From Nitrososphaerota archaeon (GTDB lineage Archaea; Thermoproteota; Nitrososphaeria; Nitrososphaerales; Nitrosopumilaceae), in the NCBI GenBank assembly GCA_016872015.1, contig VHBK01000002.1, positions 1-64,000 of the forward strand: a stretch of 64,000 nucleotides of DNA. The letters are read 5' to 3'. Under the pieces are notes generated by a model. It made no database searches and had not been told where the DNA came from. It saw only the letters and a program-made list of their open reading frames with translations. Shown here piece after piece: positions 56,933 through 64,000 of the stretch; position 1 is the stretch's first letter; each line of letters opens with the position of its first letter. Position numbers and translations under genes: made by a program.

Positions 56933-57358
56933 CTATTTGACTACCATTACTGGCGCATTCGCTTTATGCAATACGTAATTAGAAACGCTTCCAAGGAACA
57001 GTTCTTTTCTTGCCCCTCTACCACGCGAGCCAATCACTATGAGATCATAGTCGCCGTCTTTAGCTAGTTTTGTTATCCTTTCTGCGGGATTGCCAGAATC
57101 AGTCTTTGGCTTGAAGTTCACATTAGATCTTGATGCCAAGTTTGTTGCCTCTGCAATTACTTGCTCTGCAAAAGAGATTTCCTTTTTCCTTTGTTGCGGA
57201 CTGAATCGTATTGCTTCTTTTGGGTGTATATTTACAACATACAATCCAGTTATTGTTGCTCCTGCAGGTTGTGCTACAGAGATTGCATGTCTGAGACCAC
57301 GAAGCGAGTTATCAGAGCCATCAAGTGGTACCAGGATTTTTTGTATTTTGTCTGCCAT
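56933..57358 (-). CDS. Universal stress protein
   Basis: KILVPLDGSDNSLRGLRHAI...DYDLIVIGSRGRGARKELFLGSVSNYVLHKANAPVMVVK. Start at MADKIQKILV rather than 57400. Confidence 0.92.
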   Translation of the reverse strand: MADKIQKILVPLDGSDNSLRGLRHAISVAQPAGATITGLYVVNIHPKEAIRFSPQQRKKEISFAEQVIAEATNLASRSNVNFKPKTDSGNPAERITKLAKDGDYDLIVIGSRGRGARKELFLGSVSNYVLHKANAPVMVVK

Positions 57359-57418
57359 TAGTGATAAAGGCAAATTTTCGATTAATAATAAATTCGACAA
57401 TTATCAAAGCTGAACATT

Positions 57419-57751
57419 CTAGTTTTTAGATTGTAGTGTAATAACAGATCGCAGTATTATGCTGGATAGTCCCAGATTATTCATCAAAAATCCAGCAGCC
57501 CTGCCAAGTGCGTCTTCTCCCCTAAATCCCTCATCGTAGATCATCTCCACTTCCCCTCGGTCCGTTTCCACAAGCGATGTAATCAGGGAATAATTGCCTA
57601 GTTTTGCGTCATTTCTTTCCACAAACAGGCGCAGTGTGATTTTTTTTATAACAAATCCTTGCTCTATAAAATTCCCAGACTCGACTAGCACAATGACATC
57701 ATCTGGATCCCGGCTTATTCTGTCCGGATTTGTCATGTCTATAATTTTCAA
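57419..57751 (-). CDS. Hypothetical protein
   Basis: 110 aa ATG ORF. Confidence 0.6.
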   Translation of the reverse strand: MKIIDMTNPDRISRDPDDVIVLVESGNFIEQGFVIKKITLRLFVERNDAKLGNYSLITSLVETDRGEVEMIYDEGFRGEDALGRAAGFLMNNLGLSSIILRSVITLQSKN

Positions 57752-57856
57752 TGTATCACATCAATCATGATAATTATTATAGTATTTTTGAAAGCAAAAA
57801 AATCACCATCCACATCTAGAAATAATAAACAAAAAACGGCTCAAAATTAAAAGATA

Positions 57857-58069
57857 CTAGAATCTATCGAATCTAGCTCGCTCCAAGTCTCGGTCGTCTT
57901 TGGTTTCCTTTTTCCATTCTTTATAGTGTTCTTTGCACAAAATTGCCTTTTTTGCAGACGTGTTGAGTCGCAGTCCAGCATTTTCCACCTTGGATGAAGT
58001 CAAAGAGCGTGCCCCTTCGTTGGAGCATCCATCAACGTTACATTTTGCGCCTTTAGATACAATTCCCAT
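57857..58069 (-). CDS. Small conserved-looking zinc-binding-like protein
   Basis: MGIVSKGAKCNVDGCSNEGARSLTSSKV...ILCKEHYKEWKKET. Confidence 0.65.
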   Translation of the reverse strand: MGIVSKGAKCNVDGCSNEGARSLTSSKVENAGLRLNTSAKKAILCKEHYKEWKKETKDDRDLERARFDRF

Positions 58070-58115
58070 GAGTTTTCTTGCGACTTGATATTATTTATAG
58101 TTGGACTTGATGTTT

Positions 58116-58128
58116 GTTTGATTCAAAC
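58116..58128 (+). promoter_or_regulatory. GTTT-N4-CAAAC dyad, 41 nt before the CBS-CheY operon
   Basis: GTTTGATTCAAAC, a perfect 6+1+6 palindrome. Confidence 0.45.
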
Positions 58129-58168
58129 TAACTGGGAGATAAAATTTCCAAATTGTCAGTCCAATTAG

Positions 58169-59014
58169 ATGTTACGCGCACAGCAGGAAGACACCATATC
58201 GGAGATAAAAAGCACTGATGTGATAGTGGTGCAGGAAACCCAGACCATTCAAGATGTTATTTTTCAAATGGTTGCAAATAACATTAGCAAGGTCTTTGTG
58301 AGCAGGGGCGAGCTCCCTGTGGGCGTAATTAGCGACAAGGACATTATTCGCTTTTTGTACATTGATAGAAGCAAGCGAAGACTGGATGAAATATTTGCAT
58401 CAGAGTTAATGAATCAGATTTGTTTTGTTGTAGATACAATGACATGCAGGCAGGCAGCCCAAATGATGATGATAAATAAGATAAGCTCCCTCGGGATTGG
58501 CTCCAAAGACAAACTGGAGGGAATTGTGACTAAAAGCGACTTGATTAATTATTTTGTTGCCACAGATCCTGGAGCATCCAAGGTTTCTGATTACATGACT
58601 GTGAGTTTTTTTGCGGCGCCACACCATTCCAAAATCCACGAAATCCTCAAGAAAATGATCACCTGTGATGTGTCTCGAGTAGTAATCACAGATAACAATA
58701 ATCCACTAGGAATCATAACTAATGGAGATATTTTCAGAACTAGTCTTGCAACGGATAAGCTCAGTATAGTTCATGACTCTAATTATTCAGATGATGATGG
58801 ATTATGGTCAGAGTCTGGGTTTGTCGGCTCGCAGATAACTGGCGAAATAATGACAGAGAGCCTGATTACCATACCATCAAGCCATACAATGCGAGATGCC
58901 GCAAGACTGCTCCTAGATGTGAAAATCGATTCCCTAGGCGTACAAAAAGACGGAGAGATGATTGGAATCCTCAACAAATCAAACGTATTACATGCACTGG
59001 CGGATCTAAAATGA
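58169..59014 (+). CDS. CBS-domain protein (tandem CBS pairs)
   Basis: SKVFVSRGELPVGVISDKDIIRFL; ISSLGIGSKDKLEGIVTKSDLINYF; SRVVITDNNNPLGIITNGDIFR. Confidence 0.9.
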   Translation: MLRAQQEDTISEIKSTDVIVVQETQTIQDVIFQMVANNISKVFVSRGELPVGVISDKDIIRFLYIDRSKRRLDEIFASELMNQICFVVDTMTCRQAAQMMMINKISSLGIGSKDKLEGIVTKSDLINYFVATDPGASKVSDYMTVSFFAAPHHSKIHEILKKMITCDVSRVVITDNNNPLGIITNGDIFRTSLATDKLSIVHDSNYSDDDGLWSESGFVGSQITGEIMTESLITIPSSHTMRDAARLLLDVKIDSLGVQKDGEMIGILNKSNVLHALADLK

Positions 59015-59391
59015 GCGAAGATTACGAGCCATCAATTATGATAGTGGACGATTCCCCATTTACAAGGAGAGCAATTAGGACTATAGTTGAGCAAAACCAC
59101 CTATCCAACAAAATCATAGAGGCAGGAGACGGAGTAGAGGCAGTAATAAAATACAAAGAATTCCACCCAACCCTGGTTACAATGGATATTTTGATGCCAA
59201 AGGCAGACGGAATCCAGGCATTGCGCGCAATAAAAAAGCTAGACCCAAACGCCAAAGTCATGATGGTCTCATCCACAGGCAAGGTCCACATTGTACAGGA
59301 TGCAATGAGAGCAGGAGCAATTGACTATATCCTAAAACCATTTGATTCATCACAGATGGCAATCGCATTAAGCAAACACGGAAGAATTTAA
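59011..59391 (+). CDS. CheY-like response regulator
   Basis: SIMIVDDSPFTRRAIRTIVE, PTLVTMDILMPKADGIQALRAIK, MMVSSTGK, LKPFDSSQM. ATGA overlap with the CBS gene. Confidence 0.93.
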   Translation: MSEDYEPSIMIVDDSPFTRRAIRTIVEQNHLSNKIIEAGDGVEAVIKYKEFHPTLVTMDILMPKADGIQALRAIKKLDPNAKVMMVSSTGKVHIVQDAMRAGAIDYILKPFDSSQMAIALSKHGRI

Positions 59392-59744
59392 TTTTCAGAC
59401 TTTCCTTCAAGGCTTCGCATCTGAGATTCGTATACTTTTTGCAGTTCTTTGAGCTCCTCGATTTTGATCTTTTGCTTGTCTAGGTGTTGATTGACCTGTT
59501 TTATGTACTGGCTTGTCTCTTCTGCTACATCGCACAGATCGGTAATCTTTTCGTTGACAATACCCTCAAACGTGTTTGGATGAGACTCGATATCCTTGAG
59601 ATAGATTATTCTCTTTGGCTTTAGTGTCTCGTCAAATTCAGGAATAGTTGGTCCTTTTTCCGTAACATGTTTTGACGAATCATCATAGCTTGCAAGCCGC
59701 TTAAAGCGCTCCTTGGTATTGCGGTTGATGTACCTTCTGGCCAT
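59388..59744 (-). CDS. Hypothetical coiled-coil protein
   Basis: MARRYINRNTKERFKRLASYDDSSKH...; heptad-rich C-terminus. Confidence 0.6.
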   Translation of the reverse strand: MARRYINRNTKERFKRLASYDDSSKHVTEKGPTIPEFDETLKPKRIIYLKDIESHPNTFEGIVNEKITDLCDVAEETSQYIKQVNQHLDKQKIKIEELKELQKVYESQMRSLEGKSEN

Positions 59745-59861
59745 TACAATTTTGCTTGTTGTACAATAATATAGTAAGACTAGTGTGTTTTTTTCGCACA
59801 CACCATAATTTCACATTTAGATGCTCAATCGTTTATAAATGGAGTATTTTGCACCAAACTC

Positions 59862-60185
59862 ATGGGCGGAGCAAAGAAAAAGGGAGCAGCAGCCATGGAA
59901 AAATCGCAAGATGACTCCAAGGCAAAAGAATCTGGAGGCAAAAAAGACAAGAAAGACAAGAAAGGAGAAAAATCAGAAAGAAAAGCAGAAATCACAGTTA
60001 TCCTAGCCGAAGACCAAGCACTCAAGCTCATAAAATCAAACAATTATCTTACTATTCAAGAATTGGCAAAACAAACTGGAGTCAAGATATCTGCTGCAAA
60101 CGCATGTCTTGTTGGCTTGCTCAAAAAAGGCACAGTAAAGCGAGCAGGTGGATTTTCAGGACACTGGATTTACCAGTCAGCCTAG
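59862..60185 (+). CDS. rps25e: Small ribosomal subunit protein S25e
   Basis: Lys-rich N-terminus; NNYLTIQELAKQTGVKISAANACLVGLLKKGTVKRAGGFSGHWIYQ. Confidence 0.9.
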   Translation: MGGAKKKGAAAMEKSQDDSKAKESGGKKDKKDKKGEKSERKAEITVILAEDQALKLIKSNNYLTIQELAKQTGVKISAANACLVGLLKKGTVKRAGGFSGHWIYQSA

Positions 60186-60557
60186 ATATAGCGAAATCAC
60201 ATCGCCAGACTTTACATCTTTTAGCGCATCAACATTAGACAGAATTTTTCCAATCGGTGTTAGCGACTTTGATGTTACAACATCTGACACAAACAAACAG
60301 ATGCTAGAGCCTGCAGGTGTAAACGCGATATCTCCTTTTTTGAATTCTTTTTTCTGTCGTTCCACACCAGAATTTACCTTGGTTTCAAAATAGATGATGT
60401 TTTGGCCCATAAAGTGAGCATTGCCATCAAGTGGGATAGATCTCATAATAATTCCGACTGTTTTTGGTGAGAGGTGTCTTTTCAGCTCGCACTCTAGCTT
60501 TGATTTGCCCTTGATCTCCAGAATCATCCTAGTAGTCGATACTGTACCTGCACTCAA
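60177..60557 (-). CDS. Cyclophilin-like fold protein (tentative)
   Basis: 126 aa; LSPKTVGIIMRSIPLDGNAHFMGQNIIYFET...FKKGDIAFTPAGSSICLFV. Confidence 0.6.
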   Translation of the reverse strand: MSAGTVSTTRMILEIKGKSKLECELKRHLSPKTVGIIMRSIPLDGNAHFMGQNIIYFETKVNSGVERQKKEFKKGDIAFTPAGSSICLFVSDVVTSKSLTPIGKILSNVDALKDVKSGDVISLYLG

Positions 60558-60610
60558 TACACCAAACTGCGCAAGTTGGAATATATAACCGCATTAGAGA
60601 GTTTTTTCAC

Positions 60611-61108
60611 TTGTCTGATCCTGAAGAAGTTGAGATTGAAGCTCCAGAGGAAATAGAGGAACCAGAATTTGCCAGACCATCTGGCGAAGAGGTGGCAGAA
60701 GACACCACTATGGAGGATGCCATCAACGCATACAAGAAGATTTTCGAGTCCAAAGAGCTAACAGAAGATGAGCGAGCAGAACTAGACAAAAAAATCAAGG
60801 CAATGGAGACTCGTGAAATCATCGACATGGACCCAGTCCACGAAGTAACTGAAATCCCACTGGCAGGAAAAGGCAAAATTGCAATCGGTCCACCAAATCT
60901 AACTAGATTTGAAAAGGCAAGAATTCTTGGCGCACGCGCATTACAGTTATCACAAGGAGCACCACCGTTTATCGAGATTCCAACAGATGCCAGAACCTCA
61001 CTAGACATAGCACTAAAGGAGCTGGACGATTACGCAATACCAATTGTCATAAAAAGAAGATTACCAAACGGGGATTACCAAAACGTCCCAATTGATTACT
61101 TTAACTAG
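60611..61108 (+). CDS. rpoK: DNA-directed RNA polymerase subunit Rpo6/RpoK with acidic N-terminal extension
   Basis: NLTRFEKARILGARALQLSQGAPPFIEIP...LDIALKELDDYAIPIVIKRRLPNG. Confidence 0.9.
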   Translation: MSDPEEVEIEAPEEIEEPEFARPSGEEVAEDTTMEDAINAYKKIFESKELTEDERAELDKKIKAMETREIIDMDPVHEVTEIPLAGKGKIAIGPPNLTRFEKARILGARALQLSQGAPPFIEIPTDARTSLDIALKELDDYAIPIVIKRRLPNGDYQNVPIDYFN

Positions 61109-61159
61109 TGGATGAATCATCGACAAAACTTAATAGAATTAATTTTTGGAAAAAACTAA

Positions 61160-61456
61160 ATGATTAGTATGGAAGAAACAAAACAGATCGCTCAACATCC
61201 TCCATACACGTATTTTGTAAGAAACGACCCAATAATGCCATCAGCACTTGATGTCTTTACTATAATAAACAAACATGGTAAAGCAGTCTTACTGGCAAAA
61301 GGCCTAAACATTCCGGCCGCAGTAGCCATTGCAAATATCATAGTAGAAAAAATGCTTCACAACTCTTGCAAGTTGGACCACATCAAGCTAGATTCAGAAA
61401 GCGAATTTGGCAAAAGAATGTTATCCACGATAGAGATTTCTATTTCAAAGACCTAG
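61160..61456 (+). CDS. Alba-family chromatin protein
   Basis: IMPSALDVFTIINKHGKAVLLAKGLNIPAAVAIANIIVEKM. Confidence 0.85.
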   Translation: MISMEETKQIAQHPPYTYFVRNDPIMPSALDVFTIINKHGKAVLLAKGLNIPAAVAIANIIVEKMLHNSCKLDHIKLDSESEFGKRMLSTIEISISKT

Positions 61457-61869
61457 TATACAGAGCCTGGGCCCTTTAGTAGCATGTTTTCGCATTCCTT
61501 GCAGATTGCTTCATCGATGTTGGTTTCCAGCTTGTGGTGAATCTCACAAATCAACAAACTAGACTTGATGTAATTGCAAAGGCTGATGAATTTTGCAAGG
61601 CTTGATGGCGTATATGCCATGTCTGATGATAATCTGTCAGATAATTCATTTATCATCTCAGAGACCTGCTTGTCAGAGACTAGTTTTTCGATTAGCTTTG
61701 GATCACCGCGCGTCCCGCGGATATAGTTGCTTATTGCAGCCTGGGTCACTCCAAGCATTTTTGATATTTCATCCTCTCGAACTTTGTGGTCTTCGGCTAG
61801 TTTTTTTGCCAAGATTGCTCGCAGTGCTGGGATTAGTGTCTTTGATTCTATTTCAGCAGGAAGTAACAT
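61453..61869 (-). CDS. HTH transcriptional regulator
   Basis: KVREDEISKMLGVTQAAISNYIRGTRGD HTH; C-terminal ICEIHHKLETNIDEAICKECE. Confidence 0.8.
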   Translation of the reverse strand: MLLPAEIESKTLIPALRAILAKKLAEDHKVREDEISKMLGVTQAAISNYIRGTRGDPKLIEKLVSDKQVSEMINELSDRLSSDMAYTPSSLAKFISLCNYIKSSLLICEIHHKLETNIDEAICKECENMLLKGPGSVY

Positions 61870-62003
61870 TATGCAAAAGTCCTTGTTTAATCTATTTAAA
61901 GTTAACAATGAATTTTACAAAATTTCTAATCAAGAATTGTTGAATCAAAACTAGCTTCAGCTAATCACAAAAACCTTAATTGATTTTTTAATACAACAAC
62001 ACA

Positions 62004-62933
62004 ATGCAAAAGATTTTTGATATTTTACACAATGCGACAAATTCCTGCACTGCAAAACACCTAGCACTGTCTGGAGGACTAGACAGCACAATACTTGCAT
62101 ATTTGCTCAAAGAAAAAAAACCAAGCTGCCTTGCCATAATATCAAAAGATCACATTGCACACGATCTGACATATTCTCAGATGGCGGCAAAGGAATTTGG
62201 GTTGCCTCTATCAATACACATCTACGACACTACACAGATCCTCGATGCAATAGAGCAGACAATCAAGATTTTAGGCAATTTCAACGACATTGAAATCAGA
62301 AACAATGTTGTGCCGTACCTAGCAATATCTGAGGTAAAAAAACAAGGGTTTAACAAAATCATAACAGGTGATGGTGCAGACGAGCTATTTGCAGGCTATA
62401 ATTTTCTAATATCAAAATCAGATGAGGAATTAAAAAAAGACATGGCAAGAATTGCAAAGATCATGCATTTTCCATCACAAAAAATAGGAAAAGCATTAGG
62501 AGTGACTGTAGAATCTCCGTTTTGCCACCATACCGTAATAGAGTTTGCAAAAAATCTCTTGCCAAGCGACCTAGTGGGCATTCATGATGGTAAAAAATAC
62601 GGCAAATTCATCCTAAGAAAGACCTTTGAGGACATAATTCCAAAAAGCATAGCGTGGCGCCAAAAATCCCCCATGCAGGAAGGCTCTGGGACCCAAGGAT
62701 TAACAGAATTCTTTGAAGGAATAATCTCAGATGATGTATTTTATGAAAAGGCAAGAAAAATCAAGTCAAGTGATAATGTCATTATCAGAACCAAAGAGTC
62801 CATGCATTATTATGAGATTTTCAAAAAATGCCACACCTTAAAACAATCCACTGACAATTCATGCCCAGACTGCCATTATACAATAGAAGAGAATTCTAAA
62901 TTTTGCAGAATGTGCGGCAGGTTTCCAGTCTAG
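62004..62933 (+). CDS. Asparagine synthase-like PP-loop ATPase lacking glutaminase domain, with C-terminal zinc ribbon
   Basis: LALSGGLDSTILAYLLKEK (SGGxDS), ITGDGADELFAGYNF, C-terminal CPDCHYTIEENSKFCRMCG. Confidence 0.85.
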   Translation: MQKIFDILHNATNSCTAKHLALSGGLDSTILAYLLKEKKPSCLAIISKDHIAHDLTYSQMAAKEFGLPLSIHIYDTTQILDAIEQTIKILGNFNDIEIRNNVVPYLAISEVKKQGFNKIITGDGADELFAGYNFLISKSDEELKKDMARIAKIMHFPSQKIGKALGVTVESPFCHHTVIEFAKNLLPSDLVGIHDGKKYGKFILRKTFEDIIPKSIAWRQKSPMQEGSGTQGLTEFFEGIISDDVFYEKARKIKSSDNVIIRTKESMHYYEIFKKCHTLKQSTDNSCPDCHYTIEENSKFCRMCGRFPV

Positions 62934-63076
62934 GCCTTTTTTGCCCACTTTTTTGGTTTTTTCTTAAAGATGCGTCTGCAACCATTGCAACAAAAAAAGT
63001 ATTTTTTGCCATCGTGCTCGTATGACACCGCTAGGGATTCATCCATTTCAATTCCACAGACAGGATCTACTGGCAC
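62930..63076 (-). CDS. YHS-domain microprotein (48 aa)
   Basis: GTG start; MPVDPVCGIEMDESLAVSYEHDGKKYFFCCNGCRRIFKKKPKKWAKKA; below the length cutoff of the track. Confidence 0.75.
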   Translation of the reverse strand: MPVDPVCGIEMDESLAVSYEHDGKKYFFCCNGCRRIFKKKPKKWAKKA

Positions 63077-63107
63077 AAAGTATCGCTAATTATTTTCTAT
63101 TTATACA

Positions 63108-64000
63108 TTAAGAGATCTGCAACATTATTGATTTGAGCTCATCAGTTGTTTTTGCAAGCATTATTCCAGAGCGAAACTTGGCGCCCTCTCGCAGGCCTTT
63201 GGTAAATCGCATTGCCTGTTGTCGGATATTTGCAAATTTGATTTTGTATTGTGCAGCATAATCCAAGTATTTGCAAAACATCTCCGTCTTGTCTTTTTGC
63301 GAGTATTTCTTGTATGTTCCTGTTGCCAAATATTCATTTACTTGTTCGAACAAAAATGGATTTCCCATTGCACCGCGGCCTATCATGATATAATCACAGC
63401 CTGTTTCGTCAATCATTTTCTTGGCAAGCTCGGGCGTTGTTATATCGCCATTTCCGACAATTGGAATGTCAACTGTTTGCTTTAGCGCTTTGATCAAAGA
63501 CCAGTCCGATTCGCCAGCGTAACCTTGTTGTACGGTTCTTGCGTGAAGTGTGATCATTTGGACACCTGCACGCTCGGCAACATGTGCAATGTCTTTGAAT
63601 ACCAAATTATCATCCACCCCTGCACGCATTTTCAGCGTGACTGGCTTGTCAGTGGATTTTACCAGTGTTTCCAGAATTTTCTGCGTCAGACTAAGGTTTT
63701 GCAACAATGCTCCACCTGCCATTTGCTTGGTAATGTGCGGTGCTGGACACCCCATGTTATAGTCTATAACATCAAAGTATGGCTCGACTATTTTGACTGC
63801 TTTTTGTAGTGACTCTATATCAGAGCCAAACAGTTGCACCGCGAGTGGCCGCTCTTTGTTGGAGTATTCGATAAACTCGGAGATGTCTTGGTTTTGTGCC
63901 TGGAGTTGTTTTTCCTTGGCAATTATGGCGTGAATGCTTGTCAGCTCTGTTACTACTAGGCCTGCCCCCATTTCCTTGCATAATAATCGCAGTGCGGGAT
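63108..64000 (-). CDS. tRNA-dihydrouridine synthase family, 5' end beyond window
   Basis: PYFDVIDYNMGCPAPHITKQMAGGALLQN, VTLKMRAGVD, GNGDITTPE, IMIGRGAMGNPFLF; frame continues upstream to the window edge as PALRLLCKEMGAGLVVTEL. Confidence 0.93.
   Translation of the reverse strand, partial: PALRLLCKEMGAGLVVTELTSIHAIIAKEKQLQAQNQDISEFIEYSNKERPLAVQLFGSDIESLQKAVKIVEPYFDVIDYNMGCPAPHITKQMAGGALLQNLSLTQKILETLVKSTDKPVTLKMRAGVDDNLVFKDIAHVAERAGVQMITLHARTVQQGYAGESDWSLIKALKQTVDIPIVGNGDITTPELAKKMIDETGCDYIMIGRGAMGNPFLFEQVNEYLATGTYKKYSQKDKTEMFCKYLDYAAQYKIKFANIRQQAMRFTKGLREGAKFRSGIMLAKTTDELKSIMLQIS

Noticed and set aside
1-64000. CRISPR array, prophage, transposase or integrase
   Set aside because: No direct-repeat/spacer periodicity, phage structural genes or recombinase motifs seen in the sequence or ORF translations.

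Overview
This 64 kb window looks like a Nitrososphaeria/Thaumarchaeota chromosome segment (Nitrosopumilus/Nitrosotenuis-like). The lineage call rests on eukaryote-type S25e and S26e, Rpo6/RpoK, Alba, aRF1, PurP, a PEF-type C-terminal anchor and many TATA-like promoters. It is gene-dense and mostly chromosomal housekeeping: tRNA-Phe (edge), aspS-gatCAB, a trpEGDCBA operon, purP, pyrG, ilvD, thrS, prf1, rps25e/rps26e and rpoK. It is also rich in signal transduction: four histidine kinases, four receiver-only response regulators, a class III cyclase and a CBS-receiver pair. I saw no CRISPR array, rRNA, IS element or prophage. The observations most worth following up are: (1) a 13-nt dyad, GTTT-N4-(C/G)(G/A)AAC, about 39-45 nt upstream of several two-component genes; (2) trpA with no ATG/GTG/TTG start, suggesting an AUU start or a +1 frameshift from trpB; (3) a decayed SNF-family transporter fused in frame to an unrelated secreted domain, with a TGA and a terminal frameshift; (4) an NAD-kinase domain fused to a winged helix, with an altered GGDGT motif; (5) a TAG-separated in-frame tail on acetyl-CoA synthetase; (6) a one-base frameshift in an ABM-like gene; (7) a perfect palindrome between cbtBA and a divergent wHTH gene; (8) three metal-binding microproteins absent from the ORF track (C2H2, zinc ribbon, YHS). 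All family calls come from reading translated motifs; no database search was run.
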